Assembly: GCA_027682205.1 (NCBI GenBank)
Contig: JAQDAD010000001.1
Coordinates: forward strand, 620,001 to 684,000
DNA length: 64,000 nt
Origin: Streptococcaceae bacterium AF54-32pH5A
GTDB taxonomy: Bacteria > Bacillota > Bacilli > Lactobacillales > Streptococcaceae
Reading direction: 5' to 3'
Part shown: positions 51,961-62,578 of the stretch, piece by piece
Position numbering within the stretch: position 1 is the first letter of the stretch
Layout: every line of letters begins with the position of its first letter
The notes under the pieces: model-generated
The model's input: the letters and a program-made list of their open reading frames with translations, nothing else
Told to the model about the DNA's origin: nothing
Database searches by the model: none
Made by a program: the position numbers and the translations under genes

Positions 51961-52992
51961 TTATTTTGTTAAGGTAGTATAAATTTCGTCTACCAAGGCC
52001 ACTGTATTTTCCCAACCTAGACAAGGGTCAGTAATAGAGCAACCAAAGACCTCTGGTTGGTTTTGGCGACCATCTGCTAGGTAAGATTCGATCATAAAGC
52101 CTCGAACCGTCTTTTTAATCTTTTCATTCCAATCACGATTCAGCAAGGCTTGACGCACAATGCGGATTTGTTCCATGTACTGCTTGCCTGAATTGTCATG
52201 GTTGGTATCGATGATGATAAAGGGATTTTCAAGTCCCATGGTCTCATAACGGTTGATAGCGTTTAAGAGGGTCTCATAGTAGAAGTTGGGTTCATTTTTG
52301 CCGTATTCATTCATGGCACCACGAAGAATCACGTGGGCCAAGGGATTTCCTGAAGTCTCCACTTCTTGGCCATGGTAAAGGAAGGTTTGCTTGTTTTGAG
52401 CTGCATAGATAGCATTAAACATGACACCTAGATTTCCAGATGTTGGATTTTTCATCCCAACTGGAGCATCAATCCCAGACGCCACAAAACGGTGTTCTTG
52501 ATCTTCTACTGAACGAGCTCCTACAGCATGGTAGCTGACCAGATCATCGACCAAAATGAGATTTGACGGATAGAGCATCTCATCAGCCGTCGTCAATCCC
52601 GTCTCCGTAATCACACGATAATGCAGCTGACGAACGGCCTGCAAACCATTGATGAGACTAGGCGCCTCACTAGCATTTGGCTGATGAATCAAGCCCTTAT
52701 AGCCATCTCCGTTGGTACGAGGCTTAGCCGTATAGACACGCATGACGATAAAGATTTTATCCGCAACTTTTTTCTGCAAGTCTGCTAAACGACGAGCATA
52801 TTCCAAAACAGCCTCTTCATTGTCAGAAGAGCAAGGCCCCATCACCAAAAGGATTCGGTCGTCCTCACCCGAGATGATGGCTGCCAACTCTTGATCACGA
52901 GCTTCCTTATAACGCAAGGCTTCAGGTGACAGCTGGGTTGCAGCCTTGATTGCTTCAATATCAATTTCTTGACCTTTTTCGATAAATGCCAT
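51961..52992 (-). CDS. aroG: 3-deoxy-7-phosphoheptulonate (DAHP) synthase, second copy
   Basis: A 343-residue class I DAHP synthase condensing PEP and erythrose-4-P, the first step of aromatic amino acid synthesis. Conserved motifs are LVMGPCSSDNEEAVLEYARRL, KPRTNGDGYKGLIHQP and DTNHDNSGKQYMEQIR. It follows its paralogue by 1 base and is very similar to it, so the two arose by tandem duplication. The two copies may differ in feedback regulation. Confidence 0.95.
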   Translation of the reverse strand: MAFIEKGQEIDIEAIKAATQLSPEALRYKEARDQELAAIISGEDDRILLVMGPCSSDNEEAVLEYARRLADLQKKVADKIFIVMRVYTAKPRTNGDGYKGLIHQPNASEAPSLINGLQAVRQLHYRVITETGLTTADEMLYPSNLILVDDLVSYHAVGARSVEDQEHRFVASGIDAPVGMKNPTSGNLGVMFNAIYAAQNKQTFLYHGQEVETSGNPLAHVILRGAMNEYGKNEPNFYYETLLNAINRYETMGLENPFIIIDTNHDNSGKQYMEQIRIVRQALLNRDWNEKIKKTVRGFMIESYLADGRQNQPEVFGCSITDPCLGWENTVALVDEIYTTLTK

Positions 52993-52993
52993 C

Positions 52994-54025
52994 TTATTCT
53001 CCTAGCGTTTGGTAAATTTCGCGAACAAGTGCTTCCGTATTGTCCCATCCTAGACAAGGGTCCGTGATAGACTTGCCAAAAACTTCTGGCTCATTTTGAC
53101 GTCCATCTTCCAGATAGGACTCAATCATAAAACCACGAACGTATTTCTTGATTTTCTCATTCCAGTCACGGTTGATCAAGGTCTGGCGAACGATACGGAT
53201 TTGATCCATGTACTGCTTGCCCGAATTGTCATGATTAGTATCGATGATGATAAAGGGATTTTCCAAGCCCATCTTTTCATACTGGGCAATGGTATCCATC
53301 AAATTGTCATAGTAATAGTTGGGAATATTTTTCCCATATTCATTCAAGGCACCACGAAGAATGGCATGAGACAATGGATTCCCAGTCGTTTCCACCTCTT
53401 TGCCGAGGAAGAGAAAGCTCTGCTTGTTTTGCGCCGCGTAAATCCCATTAAACATAACATTGAGATTTCCAGATGTTGGATTTTTAAATCCTGTTGAAAA
53501 GTCTGCTCCACTCGCTACAAAACGGTGCTGTTGATCCTCTACAGAACGAGCTCCAACAGCCATATAAGAAATCAAATCATCCACCAGCGGAAGATTTTCA
53601 GGATAAAGCATCTCATCCGCTGTTGTCATACCCGTCTCGGTAATCACACGGTAGTGTAGCTGACGAACAGCCTTGATCCCATTGATCAAGCTAGGAGCTT
53701 CTGTCGCATTTGGTTGATGAATCAAGCCCTTATAGCCATCTCCATTGGTACGTGGTTTAGCTGTATAGACACGCATCACCATAAAGATACGGTCTTTTAC
53801 TTCTTCTTGAAGTTTTGACAATCGCTTCGCATACTCAAGGACTGCCTCTTCATTATCAGATGAACATGGTCCAATGACCAAGAGAATACGCTGGTCTTCC
53901 CCACGAATGATGGCTTCCAATTCCTGATCACGTCGTTTTTTTCTCGCAAGAGCTGCCCCCTCTAATTTAGACAAGGCGCGAACTTCTTCAATGTTAATTT
54001 TAGGACTTTTGGCTGTAAATACCAT
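52994..54025 (-). CDS. aroF: 3-deoxy-7-phosphoheptulonate (DAHP) synthase, first copy
   Basis: A 343-residue paralogue of the preceding entry with the same motifs (VIGPCSSDNEEAVLEYAKRL, DTNHDNSGKQYMDQIR). Differences cluster in the N-terminal 40 residues and in surface loops (for example DFSTGF against DAPVGM), where Phe and Tyr sensitivity is usually set. It is probably in the same transcript as secA, separated by a hairpin. Confidence 0.95.
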   Translation of the reverse strand: MVFTAKSPKINIEEVRALSKLEGAALARKKRRDQELEAIIRGEDQRILLVIGPCSSDNEEAVLEYAKRLSKLQEEVKDRIFMVMRVYTAKPRTNGDGYKGLIHQPNATEAPSLINGIKAVRQLHYRVITETGMTTADEMLYPENLPLVDDLISYMAVGARSVEDQQHRFVASGADFSTGFKNPTSGNLNVMFNGIYAAQNKQSFLFLGKEVETTGNPLSHAILRGALNEYGKNIPNYYYDNLMDTIAQYEKMGLENPFIIIDTNHDNSGKQYMDQIRIVRQTLINRDWNEKIKKYVRGFMIESYLEDGRQNEPEVFGKSITDPCLGWDNTEALVREIYQTLGE

Positions 54026-54048
54026 GATTCATCTCCTTATAAAGCAAA

Positions 54049-54086
54049 CGGACACCAAGTAAAAATGTATTTTCACCAGGTATCCG
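54049..54086. terminator. Hairpin between secA and the DAHP synthase genes
   Basis: A 38-base imperfect palindrome (CGGACACC...GGTATCCG with AAAAT/ATTTT inside) sits between the two genes. Only a short T-rich stretch follows, so it may be a weak terminator or processing site. Confidence 0.5.
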
Positions 54087-54104
54087 CCTGTATCTTATCT
54101 CATA

Positions 54105-56618
54105 TTATTGTCTCTTACCATGACAGTTCTTGAATTTCTTACCAGATCCACATGGACATTGGTCATTGCGTCCGATTTGGCTCAAGTCCACATCTTCTGG
54201 AAGATGAGTCTGTTGCGCTGCGATATTACGAGTTGCAGTCGTACTGATATTGTGTTCCGTTTGTGGTCTTTCCTGTTCGTGGATTTGTGCTTTCATCATC
54301 AAGCGGGTCACATCGAACTCAATCGATCCGATCATGTCGTTAAACATACGGAAACCTTCTGCTTGATATTCTACAACCGGGTTGTTTTGCGCATAACCTC
54401 GAAGGCCAACAGCATTTCGCAACTGATCAAGAGCATCAATATGGTCTGTCCACTTGTTGTCTACAACACGTAGAATCAAAACCTTTTGGAACTCTTTCAC
54501 TGCATCTTCATCACGAAGTTTAGCAACTTGACTATCATAAACCTTCAATGCACGTTGATACAGTTCATCTTTGATGGCTTGATCTGACAGACCTGCAAGA
54601 TCTGAACGGCTGATTGAATCTTCTGGAAGTAAGTTGTACTTAGCAAAGTTCAAGATTGCTTCCAGTTTTTCGTCTTCTTTCGAACGAGCATGTGCATCCA
54701 CGATACGTCCAATCGTACGACGAATCATAGCATGGATCTCAGGTGCCAAGTCACGGTCGGCAGTAATGACATCATAACGTTGCGCATAGATGATCTCACG
54801 TTGTTCACGCATAACGTCATCGTATTGAAGAACCTGTTTACGTGTATCGTAGTTATTCCCCTCAACACGTTTTTGAGCCGCTTCCACTTGACGCGTTAAC
54901 ATACGGGATTCGATGGCTTCGTCAGACATGTTGAGTCGTTCAAAGATACCTTTCAAACGTTCTGATCCAAAACGTTTCATCAAATCATCTTCAAGAGACA
55001 AGTAGAACTGCGACTCACCTGGATCTCCTTGGCGTCCTGAACGTCCACGAAGCTGATTATCGATACGGCGACTTTCGTGGCGCTCTGTACCAATGACGCA
55101 AAGTCCACCAAGTTCACGAACCCCTTCACCAAGCTTAATATCGGTACCACGACCGGCCATGTTGGTTGCGATAGTAACCGCACCACGCTGACCAGCGTTC
55201 ATGATGATTTGAGCTTCTCTGTAGTGGTTTTTCGCATTTAAGACTTCGTGAGGAACACCTGCTTCGACCAATTTTTTAGAAAGAAAATCACTGGTTTCAA
55301 CGGCAACAGTACCTACCAAGACCGGCTGACCTTTTTGGTAACGAGCTTTTACATCTTCAACAACAGCCTTAAATTTCGCATCGAGACTTGCATAGAGAAG
55401 GTCTGAATGGTCAATACGCTGGATTGGGCGGTTAGTTGGGATTGGGATGACGCGAATGTTATAGATTTCACGGAATTCTTCTTCTTCTGTTTTACCAGTA
55501 CCTGTCATACCTGCCAATTTCTTGTACATACGGAAGAGATTTTGGTAGGTAATAGAAGCTGAAGTCTTGGTTTCGTCTTGGATTGGCACACCTTCCTTGG
55601 CTTCAATCGCCTGGTGCAAGCCATCAGAGTAACGGCGACCTTCCATGGTACGACCTGTAAATTGATCGACGATCAAGATTTCTTGCTCTTCACTAACCAC
55701 ATAGTCGATATCGAGAATCATGATATAGTTGGCACGGAGGGCATTGTCGATAAAGTGAGTAAGAGCCACATTTTCAATATCGTAGAGATTTTCCAGTTTG
55801 AAGTAGGCTTCAGCCTTGTCAATCCCTGAATCAGACAAACCAATAGTCTTAGACTGGATATCAATGATATAGTCATCTTTGTCCAAAGATTTGACAAAGT
55901 GATCCGCCATATGATACAGCTGACTAGTCTCCACAGCATTGGCTCCTGAAACGATCAAAGGTGTACGAGCCTCATCAATCAAGATCGAGTCAACCTCATC
56001 GACCAAAGCATAGTTGAGCGGACGCTGTACCATGTTTTCCGCCCGAACGACCATGTTGTCACGAAGGTAGTCGAAACCAATCTCTGAGTTAGTCGAATAG
56101 GTAATATCACAGAGATAGGCTTCTTTTTTCTCCATTGGTGACTTAGCAGCCAAGTTAATCCCTACTGACAAACCAAGCCATGAATACAATTCACCCATCT
56201 CAGTCGCATCACGTTCGGTTAGATACTCGTTGACCGTTACTACGTGAACCCCTTCACCTGCTAGAGCGTTGAGGTATACAGGCATGGTCGCTGTCAAGGT
56301 TTTCCCTTCACCTGTACGCATTTCTGGCACATCTCCATGGTGGAGGACAATCCCACCCATGACCTGAACTTTATATGGGAAAAGTCCAAGAACACGCTTG
56401 GCAGCTTCACGTACTACCGCAAAAGCCTCATAGAGCAATGAATCCAGCGATTCACCCTTATTGTAACGTTCCTTAAACTCATCTGTTTTTGCTTTTAGCT
56501 GATCATCCGTCAAGGCTGCCATCTGATCTTCATATTTGAGAACCTTGTCTGCCATCTTTTCCAGACGACGAAGTTCACCTTTATCATTTTCGATAATCGT
56601 TTTTAAAATATTAGCCAT
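54105..56618 (-). CDS. secA: Preprotein translocase ATPase SecA
   Basis: An 837-residue motor of the general secretion pathway. Walker A is [13 protein letters not shown], the DEAD-like Walker B is [13 protein letters not shown], motif VI is [15 protein letters not shown], and the C-terminal zinc site is [15 protein letters not shown]. Full-length housekeeping SecA; no SecA2 features. It is followed by the DAHP synthase genes. Confidence 0.98.
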   Translation of the reverse strand: MANILKTIIENDKGELRRLEKMADKVLKYEDQMAALTDDQLKAKTDEFKERYNKGESLDSLLYEAFAVVREAAKRVLGLFPYKVQVMGGIVLHHGDVPEMRTGEGKTLTATMPVYLNALAGEGVHVVTVNEYLTERDATEMGELYSWLGLSVGINLAAKSPMEKKEAYLCDITYSTNSEIGFDYLRDNMVVRAENMVQRPLNYALVDEVDSILIDEARTPLIVSGANAVETSQLYHMADHFVKSLDKDDYIIDIQSKTIGLSDSGIDKAEAYFKLENLYDIENVALTHFIDNALRANYIMILDIDYVVSEEQEILIVDQFTGRTMEGRRYSDGLHQAIEAKEGVPIQDETKTSASITYQNLFRMYKKLAGMTGTGKTEEEEFREIYNIRVIPIPTNRPIQRIDHSDLLYASLDAKFKAVVEDVKARYQKGQPVLVGTVAVETSDFLSKKLVEAGVPHEVLNAKNHYREAQIIMNAGQRGAVTIATNMAGRGTDIKLGEGVRELGGLCVIGTERHESRRIDNQLRGRSGRQGDPGESQFYLSLEDDLMKRFGSERLKGIFERLNMSDEAIESRMLTRQVEAAQKRVEGNNYDTRKQVLQYDDVMREQREIIYAQRYDVITADRDLAPEIHAMIRRTIGRIVDAHARSKEDEKLEAILNFAKYNLLPEDSISRSDLAGLSDQAIKDELYQRALKVYDSQVAKLRDEDAVKEFQKVLILRVVDNKWTDHIDALDQLRNAVGLRGYAQNNPVVEYQAEGFRMFNDMIGSIEFDVTRLMMKAQIHEQERPQTEHNISTTATRNIAAQQTHLPEDVDLSQIGRNDQCPCGSGKKFKNCHGKRQ

Positions 56619-56726
56619 TATTTTCCTTACTTTAGATTCTGAATATTTTAGAATGTTCTTTTAATTCTAGCACATTTACTCTTAATTTTCAAGAAAGAAT
56701 CCGCGTTTCAACAGGGAAAAGAGACT

Positions 56727-56754
56727 AACTTCTAGGTCAGTCTCATGGCTTTTT
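56727..56754 (-). terminator. Terminator after the small membrane protein genes
   Basis: GAGACT pairs with AGTCTC, followed by TTTTCCC on the minus strand. Confidence 0.65.
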
Positions 56755-56778
56755 ATGGACTACATTTCACACAAATAG

Positions 56779-57069
56779 TTAATTGCCAAGCAGAGCTGGC
56801 AAAATTCCAAAAATCAGAAAGAGATTGATCCAGAAGGCCATACAAAAGATCACTCCAAAGAGGAAGAGACTCATCTTTTTAGTCAGTACTGAGAAAAAAA
56901 TTGCCAATACACCAAAGACAACAAAGAGTTTTTTCATGATGAAGAAATAAACCGAAACTCCTCCTATTTGCCAATCCCATGGAAGACAAAAGACCAGCAG
57001 CCATAACAAGCAAATCGTAAGAATGTAAATCTTGTAGTATTGATGAATGAACTGCTTTATTTTGAACAT
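56779..57069 (-). CDS. Small membrane protein of unknown function
   Basis: A 96-residue protein with three hydrophobic segments (residues 13-30, 40-62, 66-92) and a basic N-terminus. Not recognised. It lies 18 bases after the next membrane protein gene and has GGAGG before the start, so the pair is probably one unit. Confidence 0.6.
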   Translation of the reverse strand: MFKIKQFIHQYYKIYILTICLLWLLVFCLPWDWQIGGVSVYFFIMKKLFVVFGVLAIFFSVLTKKMSLFLFGVIFCMAFWINLFLIFGILPALLGN

Positions 57070-57087
57070 TGGTACCTCCTATGAACT

Positions 57088-57426
57088 TTAGCTATTGATG
57101 GATGTCCTCGTTTTGTTCTCTTGTTTCAGCTTGACCATTCTCTTTAGACAGGCATACATTTTCCAGTCATTCACAAGAGATAAAAAAATCAAAAGAATCC
57201 AAATCCCCCATCTTGTTAAATCCGTAGGATTTTTCAAGACAAAATTGAAAATTAACAAAGAAAAAACTGTAAAAGCGATACTGAACAAAGCCCACAGAGG
57301 GAGGTAAATCCAGTAAAAGTAATAAAAGAATGCGAAATATTTACCGTCTTTATCTGCCTTCTCAATCCAATGGAAAAAATAAAAGTAAGGTGACAAAACC
57401 AATAGCTGTAATAATCTTTCCATCAT
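57088..57426 (-). CDS. Small membrane protein of unknown function
   Basis: A 112-residue protein (start MMERLLQLLVLSPYF) with hydrophobic segments near residues 5-20, 30-60 and 70-90 and a basic C-terminus. GGAGGAAGCC precedes two adjacent ATG codons; an upstream TTG is in frame but would place the ribosome site inside the gene. Not recognised. It pairs with the 96-residue gene. Confidence 0.6.
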   Translation of the reverse strand: MMERLLQLLVLSPYFYFFHWIEKADKDGKYFAFFYYFYWIYLPLWALFSIAFTVFSLLIFNFVLKNPTDLTRWGIWILLIFLSLVNDWKMYACLKRMVKLKQENKTRTSINS

Positions 57427-57465
57427 GGCTTCCTCCAAGACTATTTTTTATTATATTATATCAAA

Positions 57466-57493
57466 AAGATCTGGAAAAGACTTTCCAGATCTT
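57466..57493 (-). terminator. der terminator
   Basis: A 12-bp perfect stem (AAGATCTGGAAA with TTTCCAGATCTT) is followed by TTTTTGA on the minus strand, seven bases after the der stop. Confidence 0.85.
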
Positions 57494-57499
57494 GTTTGT

Positions 57500-58810
57500 T
57501 TACTTCCGCTTTCTTGCAATCAGATGAATCGGGGTTCCTTCAAAGACGAAGGCTTTACGGATTTGATTTTCCAAGAAACGCAGGTAAGAGAAGTGCATGA
57601 GTTCTTCTTCGTTGACAAAAATGACAAAGGTTGGTGGCTTGGTTGCCACTTGGGTCGCGTAGAAGATTTTGAGACGTTTTCCTTTGTCTGTCGGTGTTGG
57701 ATTGATAGCAATGGCATCCATAATGACATCGTTCAAGACTGCTGATGGGATACGTGTGTTTTGACTTTCGCTGATTTGCTTGATCATCTCAGGCAATTTG
57801 TGGAGACGTTGCTTGGTCAGAGCTGAAACAAAGACAATCGGTGCGTAAGGCAGGTATTGGAACTGCTCACGGATATCCTCTTCCCATTTCTTCATGGTAT
57901 GGTTGTCTTTCTCAAGAGTATCCCACTTGTTGACCACGATGATCATTCCTTTACCCGCTTCGTGGGCAAACCCTGCGATACGCTTGTCGTACTCACGAAT
58001 CCCTTCTTCGGCATTGAGGACCATCAAGACCACATCTGAACGGTCAATGGCACGCATGGCACGCATGACAGAGTATTTTTCAGTATTTTCGTAGACTTTA
58101 CCAGACTTACGCATACCAGCTGTATCAATCATGGTAAACTCTTGTCCATCCGCATCTGTAAAATGGGTGTCAATGGCATCACGCGTTGTTCCAGCTACTG
58201 GACTGGCAATCACACGGTCTTCTCCCAAAATGGCGTTGATCAAACTTGATTTTCCAACGTTAGGACGGCCAATCAAGCTAAATTTAATCACGTCTGGATT
58301 TTCTTCTTCGACTTCATGTGGTAGATTATCCACGATGGCATCCAGCACATCACCCGTACCGATACCGTGGACAGACGAAATTGGCAATGGTTCACCCAAA
58401 CCTAGCGCGTAGAAATCAAAGATATCATTTCGCATCTCAGGATTGTCAACCTTGTTAACGGCAAGGATAACAGGCTTATGGGTTTTATAGAGTTTGCGAG
58501 CCACGTACTCGTCCGCATCTGTAATCCCTTCTTTACCAGAAACAACAAAGACGATGACATCTGCTTCTTCCATAGCGATTTCTGCCTGGTGTTTGATTTG
58601 CTCCATGAAGGGAGCATCGACGTCGTCAATCCCTCCAGTATCAATCATACTAAAGGAACGATTGAGCCACTCTCCCGTTGCATAGATACGGTCACGTGTC
58701 ACACCCTCAACATCTTCTACGATTGAGATCCGCTCACCAGCGATCCGATTAAATAAGGTCGATTTCCCAACATTGGGACGTCCCACAATGGCAATAGTTG
58801 GTAAGGCCAT
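57500..58810 (-). CDS. der: Ribosome biogenesis GTPase Der (EngA)
   Basis: A 436-residue double GTPase needed for 50S assembly. Two G domains start at [13 protein letters not shown] (residues 8-20) and [14 protein letters not shown] (near 180), each with DTGGI/DTAGM and NKVD/NKWD motifs. A C-terminal KH-like domain follows. Normal length. It comes before the small membrane genes and after the nitroreductase gene. Confidence 0.97.
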   Translation of the reverse strand: MALPTIAIVGRPNVGKSTLFNRIAGERISIVEDVEGVTRDRIYATGEWLNRSFSMIDTGGIDDVDAPFMEQIKHQAEIAMEEADVIVFVVSGKEGITDADEYVARKLYKTHKPVILAVNKVDNPEMRNDIFDFYALGLGEPLPISSVHGIGTGDVLDAIVDNLPHEVEEENPDVIKFSLIGRPNVGKSSLINAILGEDRVIASPVAGTTRDAIDTHFTDADGQEFTMIDTAGMRKSGKVYENTEKYSVMRAMRAIDRSDVVLMVLNAEEGIREYDKRIAGFAHEAGKGMIIVVNKWDTLEKDNHTMKKWEEDIREQFQYLPYAPIVFVSALTKQRLHKLPEMIKQISESQNTRIPSAVLNDVIMDAIAINPTPTDKGKRLKIFYATQVATKPPTFVIFVNEEELMHFSYLRFLENQIRKAFVFEGTPIHLIARKRK

Positions 58811-58823
58811 ATTTTCTCACTTT

Positions 58824-59537
58824 CTACAATAACTTTTTCTGTTCTAGATTCTTCCGAGTTGAACTAGGTTCGGCTTGACCAAACTGCTCTGCAAGACGTT
58901 GACTCCAAGTGGTAGTCGCACGAGCTCCTGCATATTCAGTCTGCACACGATCATAGGCTTCAATAGCCTCCGTTGTTTGTTCTTGGTATTCTTCCTCAAA
59001 GACAACATTTTCGAGTGGTAATCTTGGTTTTACATCATGTTTTTGGTTTGGTACACCGAGTGCAATCCCAAAAACAGGATAAGTATAGTCAGGAAGCTTG
59101 AACAATTCTGCTAACTCAGCAGATTTGTAACGCACCAATCCAATAATTACCCCACCGTAACCTAGACTCTCTGCAGCCAGCAAAGTATTTTGCCAAGCAA
59201 GTGCAGCATCCACAGATGTAATCAAGAGACCTTCCACACCTTGTGGTTGGAAAGTATCTGTATGGAGACGAGCTCCTTTTTCTGCACGGTTTAGATCACC
59301 AACAAAGAGCAAGAATGCTGCTGATTGACGAATAGCTTCCTGAGGAACTAGTTCATACAGAGCATCTTTCTTCTCTTGACTTCTTACTAAAATCACTGAA
59401 TAAGATTGGAAATTTTTCCAAGTTGAAGCCATTTGGGCAGCCTTCAAAATCTCATTCAAGTCCTCTTGAGGAATCTCTTGCTCCTTAAATCTGCGCACTG
59501 ATGAGTGGCTTTGCATTAATTTAATCGTTTCTGTCAT
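58824..59537 (-). CDS. NADPH-dependent nitroreductase family oxidoreductase
   Basis: A 237-residue flavoprotein of the NfsA/FRP type. SSVRRFKEQEIP (residues 12-23) is the FMN-phosphate-binding Arg region, WQNTLLAAESLGYGGVIIG the central segment and ALGVPNQ the C-terminal motif. It probably reduces quinones or nitro compounds. It starts 4 bases inside the end of dnaI, so translation may be coupled although the functions are unrelated. Confidence 0.87.
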   Translation of the reverse strand: MTETIKLMQSHSSVRRFKEQEIPQEDLNEILKAAQMASTWKNFQSYSVILVRSQEKKDALYELVPQEAIRQSAAFLLFVGDLNRAEKGARLHTDTFQPQGVEGLLITSVDAALAWQNTLLAAESLGYGGVIIGLVRYKSAELAELFKLPDYTYPVFGIALGVPNQKHDVKPRLPLENVVFEEEYQEQTTEAIEAYDRVQTEYAGARATTTWSQRLAEQFGQAEPSSTRKNLEQKKLL

Positions 59538-60430
59538 CGACGATTTTCTCCTTCTAATCTTGTTTCCTCTGCTAAATAACGGATACGCTCCATGACACGT
59601 CTAGCTTCCCAAGTTTCATCATTTCCGTTCTTGCCTTTTGCAAAATGTTTTTCCAAATCTTCAAAATTGAAGTTGGAAGTGAAAAAGGTCGGTAAATCTT
59701 CCTGCATACGATACTGAAGAATCACTTGCAAGATTTCATCACGTACCCACGGTGTTGATTGTTCAGCACCAATATCATCCAAAATCAAAACTTCAGAAAG
59801 CTTAATCTCATCTACCAGGGTCTTCACAGATCCTTCACCGATGGCATTTTTCACATCAATGACAAAACTTGGATAGTGGAGAATGGTTGTTGAAGCACCA
59901 CGTTTTTCAGATAGGTCATGGGCCAGAGCTGCCATCATGAAACTCTTACCGACACCAAAATCTCCGTATAGATAGAGTCCCTTTCGGATACTTGGGTAAA
60001 GGTCAACAAAGGCATAGAGTCTCTCAAAAATAGGCAAACGGCCTAAGTCATCCAAGTCAATCTGAGCCAATTTCGCTTTCTTGAGACTTGCTGGTAGATT
60101 GATCAATTTGAGACGATTCTTGATTGCCGCCTCTTTTTCAGCCGCGATTAGTTCTGGTGTTTCTTCATAAGATACATCTGCATAACCATGATTCATGACC
60201 AAGATAGGCTTGTAGCCACGCGCTATATAGTCTGCATCCCCACGAAGAAACTTATCCCGTTCTGTGATATATTGGTTGAACTTTGAGATACTACGATTTA
60301 ACTCCTCTTGGCTGAGGGATTCTTTCTGGATAAAAGCCGCTACATCGGGGTCCTTCATGATCTGCTGGACCAGGTCCTGATACTGAAAACGACTTGTCTG
60401 ACGTTTGATTACGTCACCAACACTTTCCAT
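59534..60430 (-). CDS. dnaI: Primosomal helicase loader DnaI
   Basis: A 298-residue AAA+ loader of the replicative helicase. The N-terminal DnaI domain (residues 1-120) is followed by Walker A YGDFGVGKSFMM (near 155) and Walker B VLILDDIGAEQ. It begins directly after dnaB and works with it at the origin. Confidence 0.95.
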   Translation of the reverse strand: MESVGDVIKRQTSRFQYQDLVQQIMKDPDVAAFIQKESLSQEELNRSISKFNQYITERDKFLRGDADYIARGYKPILVMNHGYADVSYEETPELIAAEKEAAIKNRLKLINLPASLKKAKLAQIDLDDLGRLPIFERLYAFVDLYPSIRKGLYLYGDFGVGKSFMMAALAHDLSEKRGASTTILHYPSFVIDVKNAIGEGSVKTLVDEIKLSEVLILDDIGAEQSTPWVRDEILQVILQYRMQEDLPTFFTSNFNFEDLEKHFAKGKNGNDETWEARRVMERIRYLAEETRLEGENRR

Positions 60431-61594
60431 CTAGTCTCCTCCTTCTTCTAATCGGGCTAACATTTCTTGTTTTTTACGTTCTAGTTCCAAACGAGTTTCC
60501 TCGCTGGTTTGATTTTTATATTCTGGATTGCTCCACTTGGGCACATTTGTCTTAGTCGAACTAGTTTTTGGCTTTTGGTCTTCCTGACCTTTTTGCTGAC
60601 GCTCTCGAATCCGAATCACAGCTTCCTCTGCTGTCCGAATCTTGCGATAGGCATAGTCATTTGCGACCTTCATGGCGTATTTTTCATTGACATTGGCCGA
60701 ATCAACCTTGTTAAAGGTTAAAAGCAGGACGATATTGATAACTTCGTCCAACAAGCCTAAAGACGCCATCTGGTGAAGGAGTTCTCTTTCACTTTGGGTG
60801 ATGTTTCCCTTGCGTGTTTGCTTGATTTCAGCTAAGAATTGCAGGGGCGTTTTATTCTTGGCTTCCCTGATAATGGTTATTTCTTTGGGGCTAAAGTCAG
60901 AAGACGCTGGTTTTTGTGCTATCTTTTCACGCATGCGTTTGACTGAAATAACCTGAGCCACTGTAGTCGCCTTGGCTAATTGATAGGTTTCAAACCAGGT
61001 CCATTTTTTTTCATCTGCAATGGCAAACAATTCCAAAACATCTGCCTGCTCATTTTCAAAACGCAGACCATCTCGAGCCATCAGGCGCTGAAAATGTTTC
61101 AAGTCAAAATCATTTTTCATCTTAATTTTAGACTCGATTGAAGTCCCTTCTTCGGTCAGGTTTGGAAATACTTGGCTCAAAGAAACGGAGAGTGCTTCTC
61201 CCTCGCTTGGAATCTGTTTCAGGGAAGCAAACGCAGTATCCCCAATCTTTCTCTCCAATAGCCTGCTATAGACAGAATGACTTAGAAATTCCTGACTGGA
61301 GAGGGGAGAATGAAGCTGTAATTCATAGGTTTCCCCTTTCTGATAAAGGGTCAACAAGTCTACAGCAGATAAGATTTTAAAGGACTGGAGGAGCGTATTC
61401 ATCCCGAAGTTTAAATGATTAAGAATGTTAGCAAAAAGGTGTTCCTTTTGCCCGCCATCCCAAAAGGTAATAGCATATAGATAGAGGCTCAGCGCCTCCT
61501 GACCGATAATCGGGAGGTAGCACTGCACCAGAGAAGAGGTATCTTGTGACACCCGATTATTCTTTAGAAAAGAAAAACGGTCATTTGGCTTCAT
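60431..61594 (-). CDS. dnaB: Replication initiation/membrane attachment protein DnaB
   Basis: A 387-residue Gram-positive DnaB, the helicase-loading and membrane-attachment protein rather than the helicase. It has a DnaB_2-type N-terminal domain and a C-terminal DnaD-like domain (about 215-310), then a Lys/Glu-rich tail. It follows nrdR with no gap and leads into dnaI. Confidence 0.9.
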   Translation of the reverse strand: MKPNDRFSFLKNNRVSQDTSSLVQCYLPIIGQEALSLYLYAITFWDGGQKEHLFANILNHLNFGMNTLLQSFKILSAVDLLTLYQKGETYELQLHSPLSSQEFLSHSVYSRLLERKIGDTAFASLKQIPSEGEALSVSLSQVFPNLTEEGTSIESKIKMKNDFDLKHFQRLMARDGLRFENEQADVLELFAIADEKKWTWFETYQLAKATTVAQVISVKRMREKIAQKPASSDFSPKEITIIREAKNKTPLQFLAEIKQTRKGNITQSERELLHQMASLGLLDEVINIVLLLTFNKVDSANVNEKYAMKVANDYAYRKIRTAEEAVIRIRERQQKGQEDQKPKTSSTKTNVPKWSNPEYKNQTSEETRLELERKKQEMLARLEEGGD

Positions 61595-62068
61595 CTATTT
61601 TTCCTTTTTCTTTTTAGAGGACTGGGTGATTTGCTGGAGCAGACTCTCCAACTCACTCACATCCTTAAAGCTACGGTAAACACTGGCAAAACGAACATAG
61701 GTAATCTCATCAAGCTCCGCCAATTCCTCCATGACTAAAGCTCCAATATATTCACTTTGGATTTCATTCTCACTGCGACTACGGAGTTTTTGCTCGATGC
61801 GATTGACCACCATGTTGATTTCATCACTCGAAACAGGGCGTTTCTGGGCTGAGCGAATAATCCCATTAAAGATTTTATCTCTCGAAAACTGCTCTCGTGT
61901 GCCATCTTTCTTGACGACAACCAGCGTTCTTTCTTCTACTCGTTCATAGGTCGTAAAACGATGCTGACACTCGTCACACTCACGTCTTCGACGGATGGTA
62001 TTTCCTTCTTCGGCTTGTCGACTATCAACAACACTAGACTTAGTAGCCCCACATTTTGGACAACGCAT
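61595..62068 (-). CDS. nrdR: Transcriptional regulator NrdR
   Basis: A 157-residue repressor of ribonucleotide reductase genes. The N-terminal zinc ribbon [17 protein letters not shown]...CDECQHRF and the ATP-cone ([20 protein letters not shown]) are present. A frame opens 27 codons upstream, but GGAGGG lies six bases before this ATG and the zinc ribbon begins here. It heads the nrdR-dnaB-dnaI unit. Confidence 0.96.
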   Translation of the reverse strand: MRCPKCGATKSSVVDSRQAEEGNTIRRRRECDECQHRFTTYERVEERTLVVVKKDGTREQFSRDKIFNGIIRSAQKRPVSSDEINMVVNRIEQKLRSRSENEIQSEYIGALVMEELAELDEITYVRFASVYRSFKDVSELESLLQQITQSSKKKKEK

Positions 62069-62142
62069 GCATTTCCCTCCTTGTCGTTTTCTTTTCATTA
62101 TACCATTTTTTGAGTAATTCCCAAAACAATTCTCATTTTTAC

Positions 62143-62171
62143 TTGACAAGTTTTTTGTTTTATTGTATTAT
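62143..62171 (+). promoter_or_regulatory. Promoter of the GntR-ABC operon
   Basis: TTGACA (62143-62148) and TATTAT (62166-62171) with a 17-base spacer, about 35 bases ahead of the start. Confidence 0.85.
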
Positions 62172-62205
62172 TTAATTAGAACAACAAAGAAAAAGAAAGG
62201 AGACT

Positions 62206-62574
62206 ATGATGTCCTGGATTTTTGATAATACAAAACCCATCTATTTACAGATTATGGAAAAAATCAAACTAGAGATTGTTTCCCATAAACTGGAACCCAA
62301 CCAACAGCTCCCAACAGTGAGAGAACTGGCAAGTGAGGCTGGGGTCAATCCCAATACTATCCAACGTGCCTTGTCTGATCTTGAGCGTGAAGGCTTGGTC
62401 TACAGCAAGCGCACAACCGGACGCTTTGTGACAGAAGATCGGGACTTAATTGTCCAAACTCGTAAGCAACTATCTGAGGAGCAACTGAAAAACTTTGTAA
62501 CTGGTATGCTTCAATTTGGCTATCAAAAAGAAGAACTGCCAAATGTGCTTAGCGAATACATCAAAGGAGTGTAA
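62206..62574 (+). CDS. GntR-family regulator (YtrA type)
   Basis: A 122-residue regulator: a GntR winged helix (residues 10-75; VRELASEAGVNPNTIQRALSDLE) with only a short C-terminal tail. This short form is the YtrA subfamily, which usually regulates the ABC genes in its own operon in response to cell-envelope stress. AAAGGAG lies before two adjacent ATGs. It is 4 bases from the ATPase gene start. Confidence 0.9.
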   Translation: MMSWIFDNTKPIYLQIMEKIKLEIVSHKLEPNQQLPTVRELASEAGVNPNTIQRALSDLEREGLVYSKRTTGRFVTEDRDLIVQTRKQLSEEQLKNFVTGMLQFGYQKEELPNVLSEYIKGV

Positions 62575-62578
62575 AATT

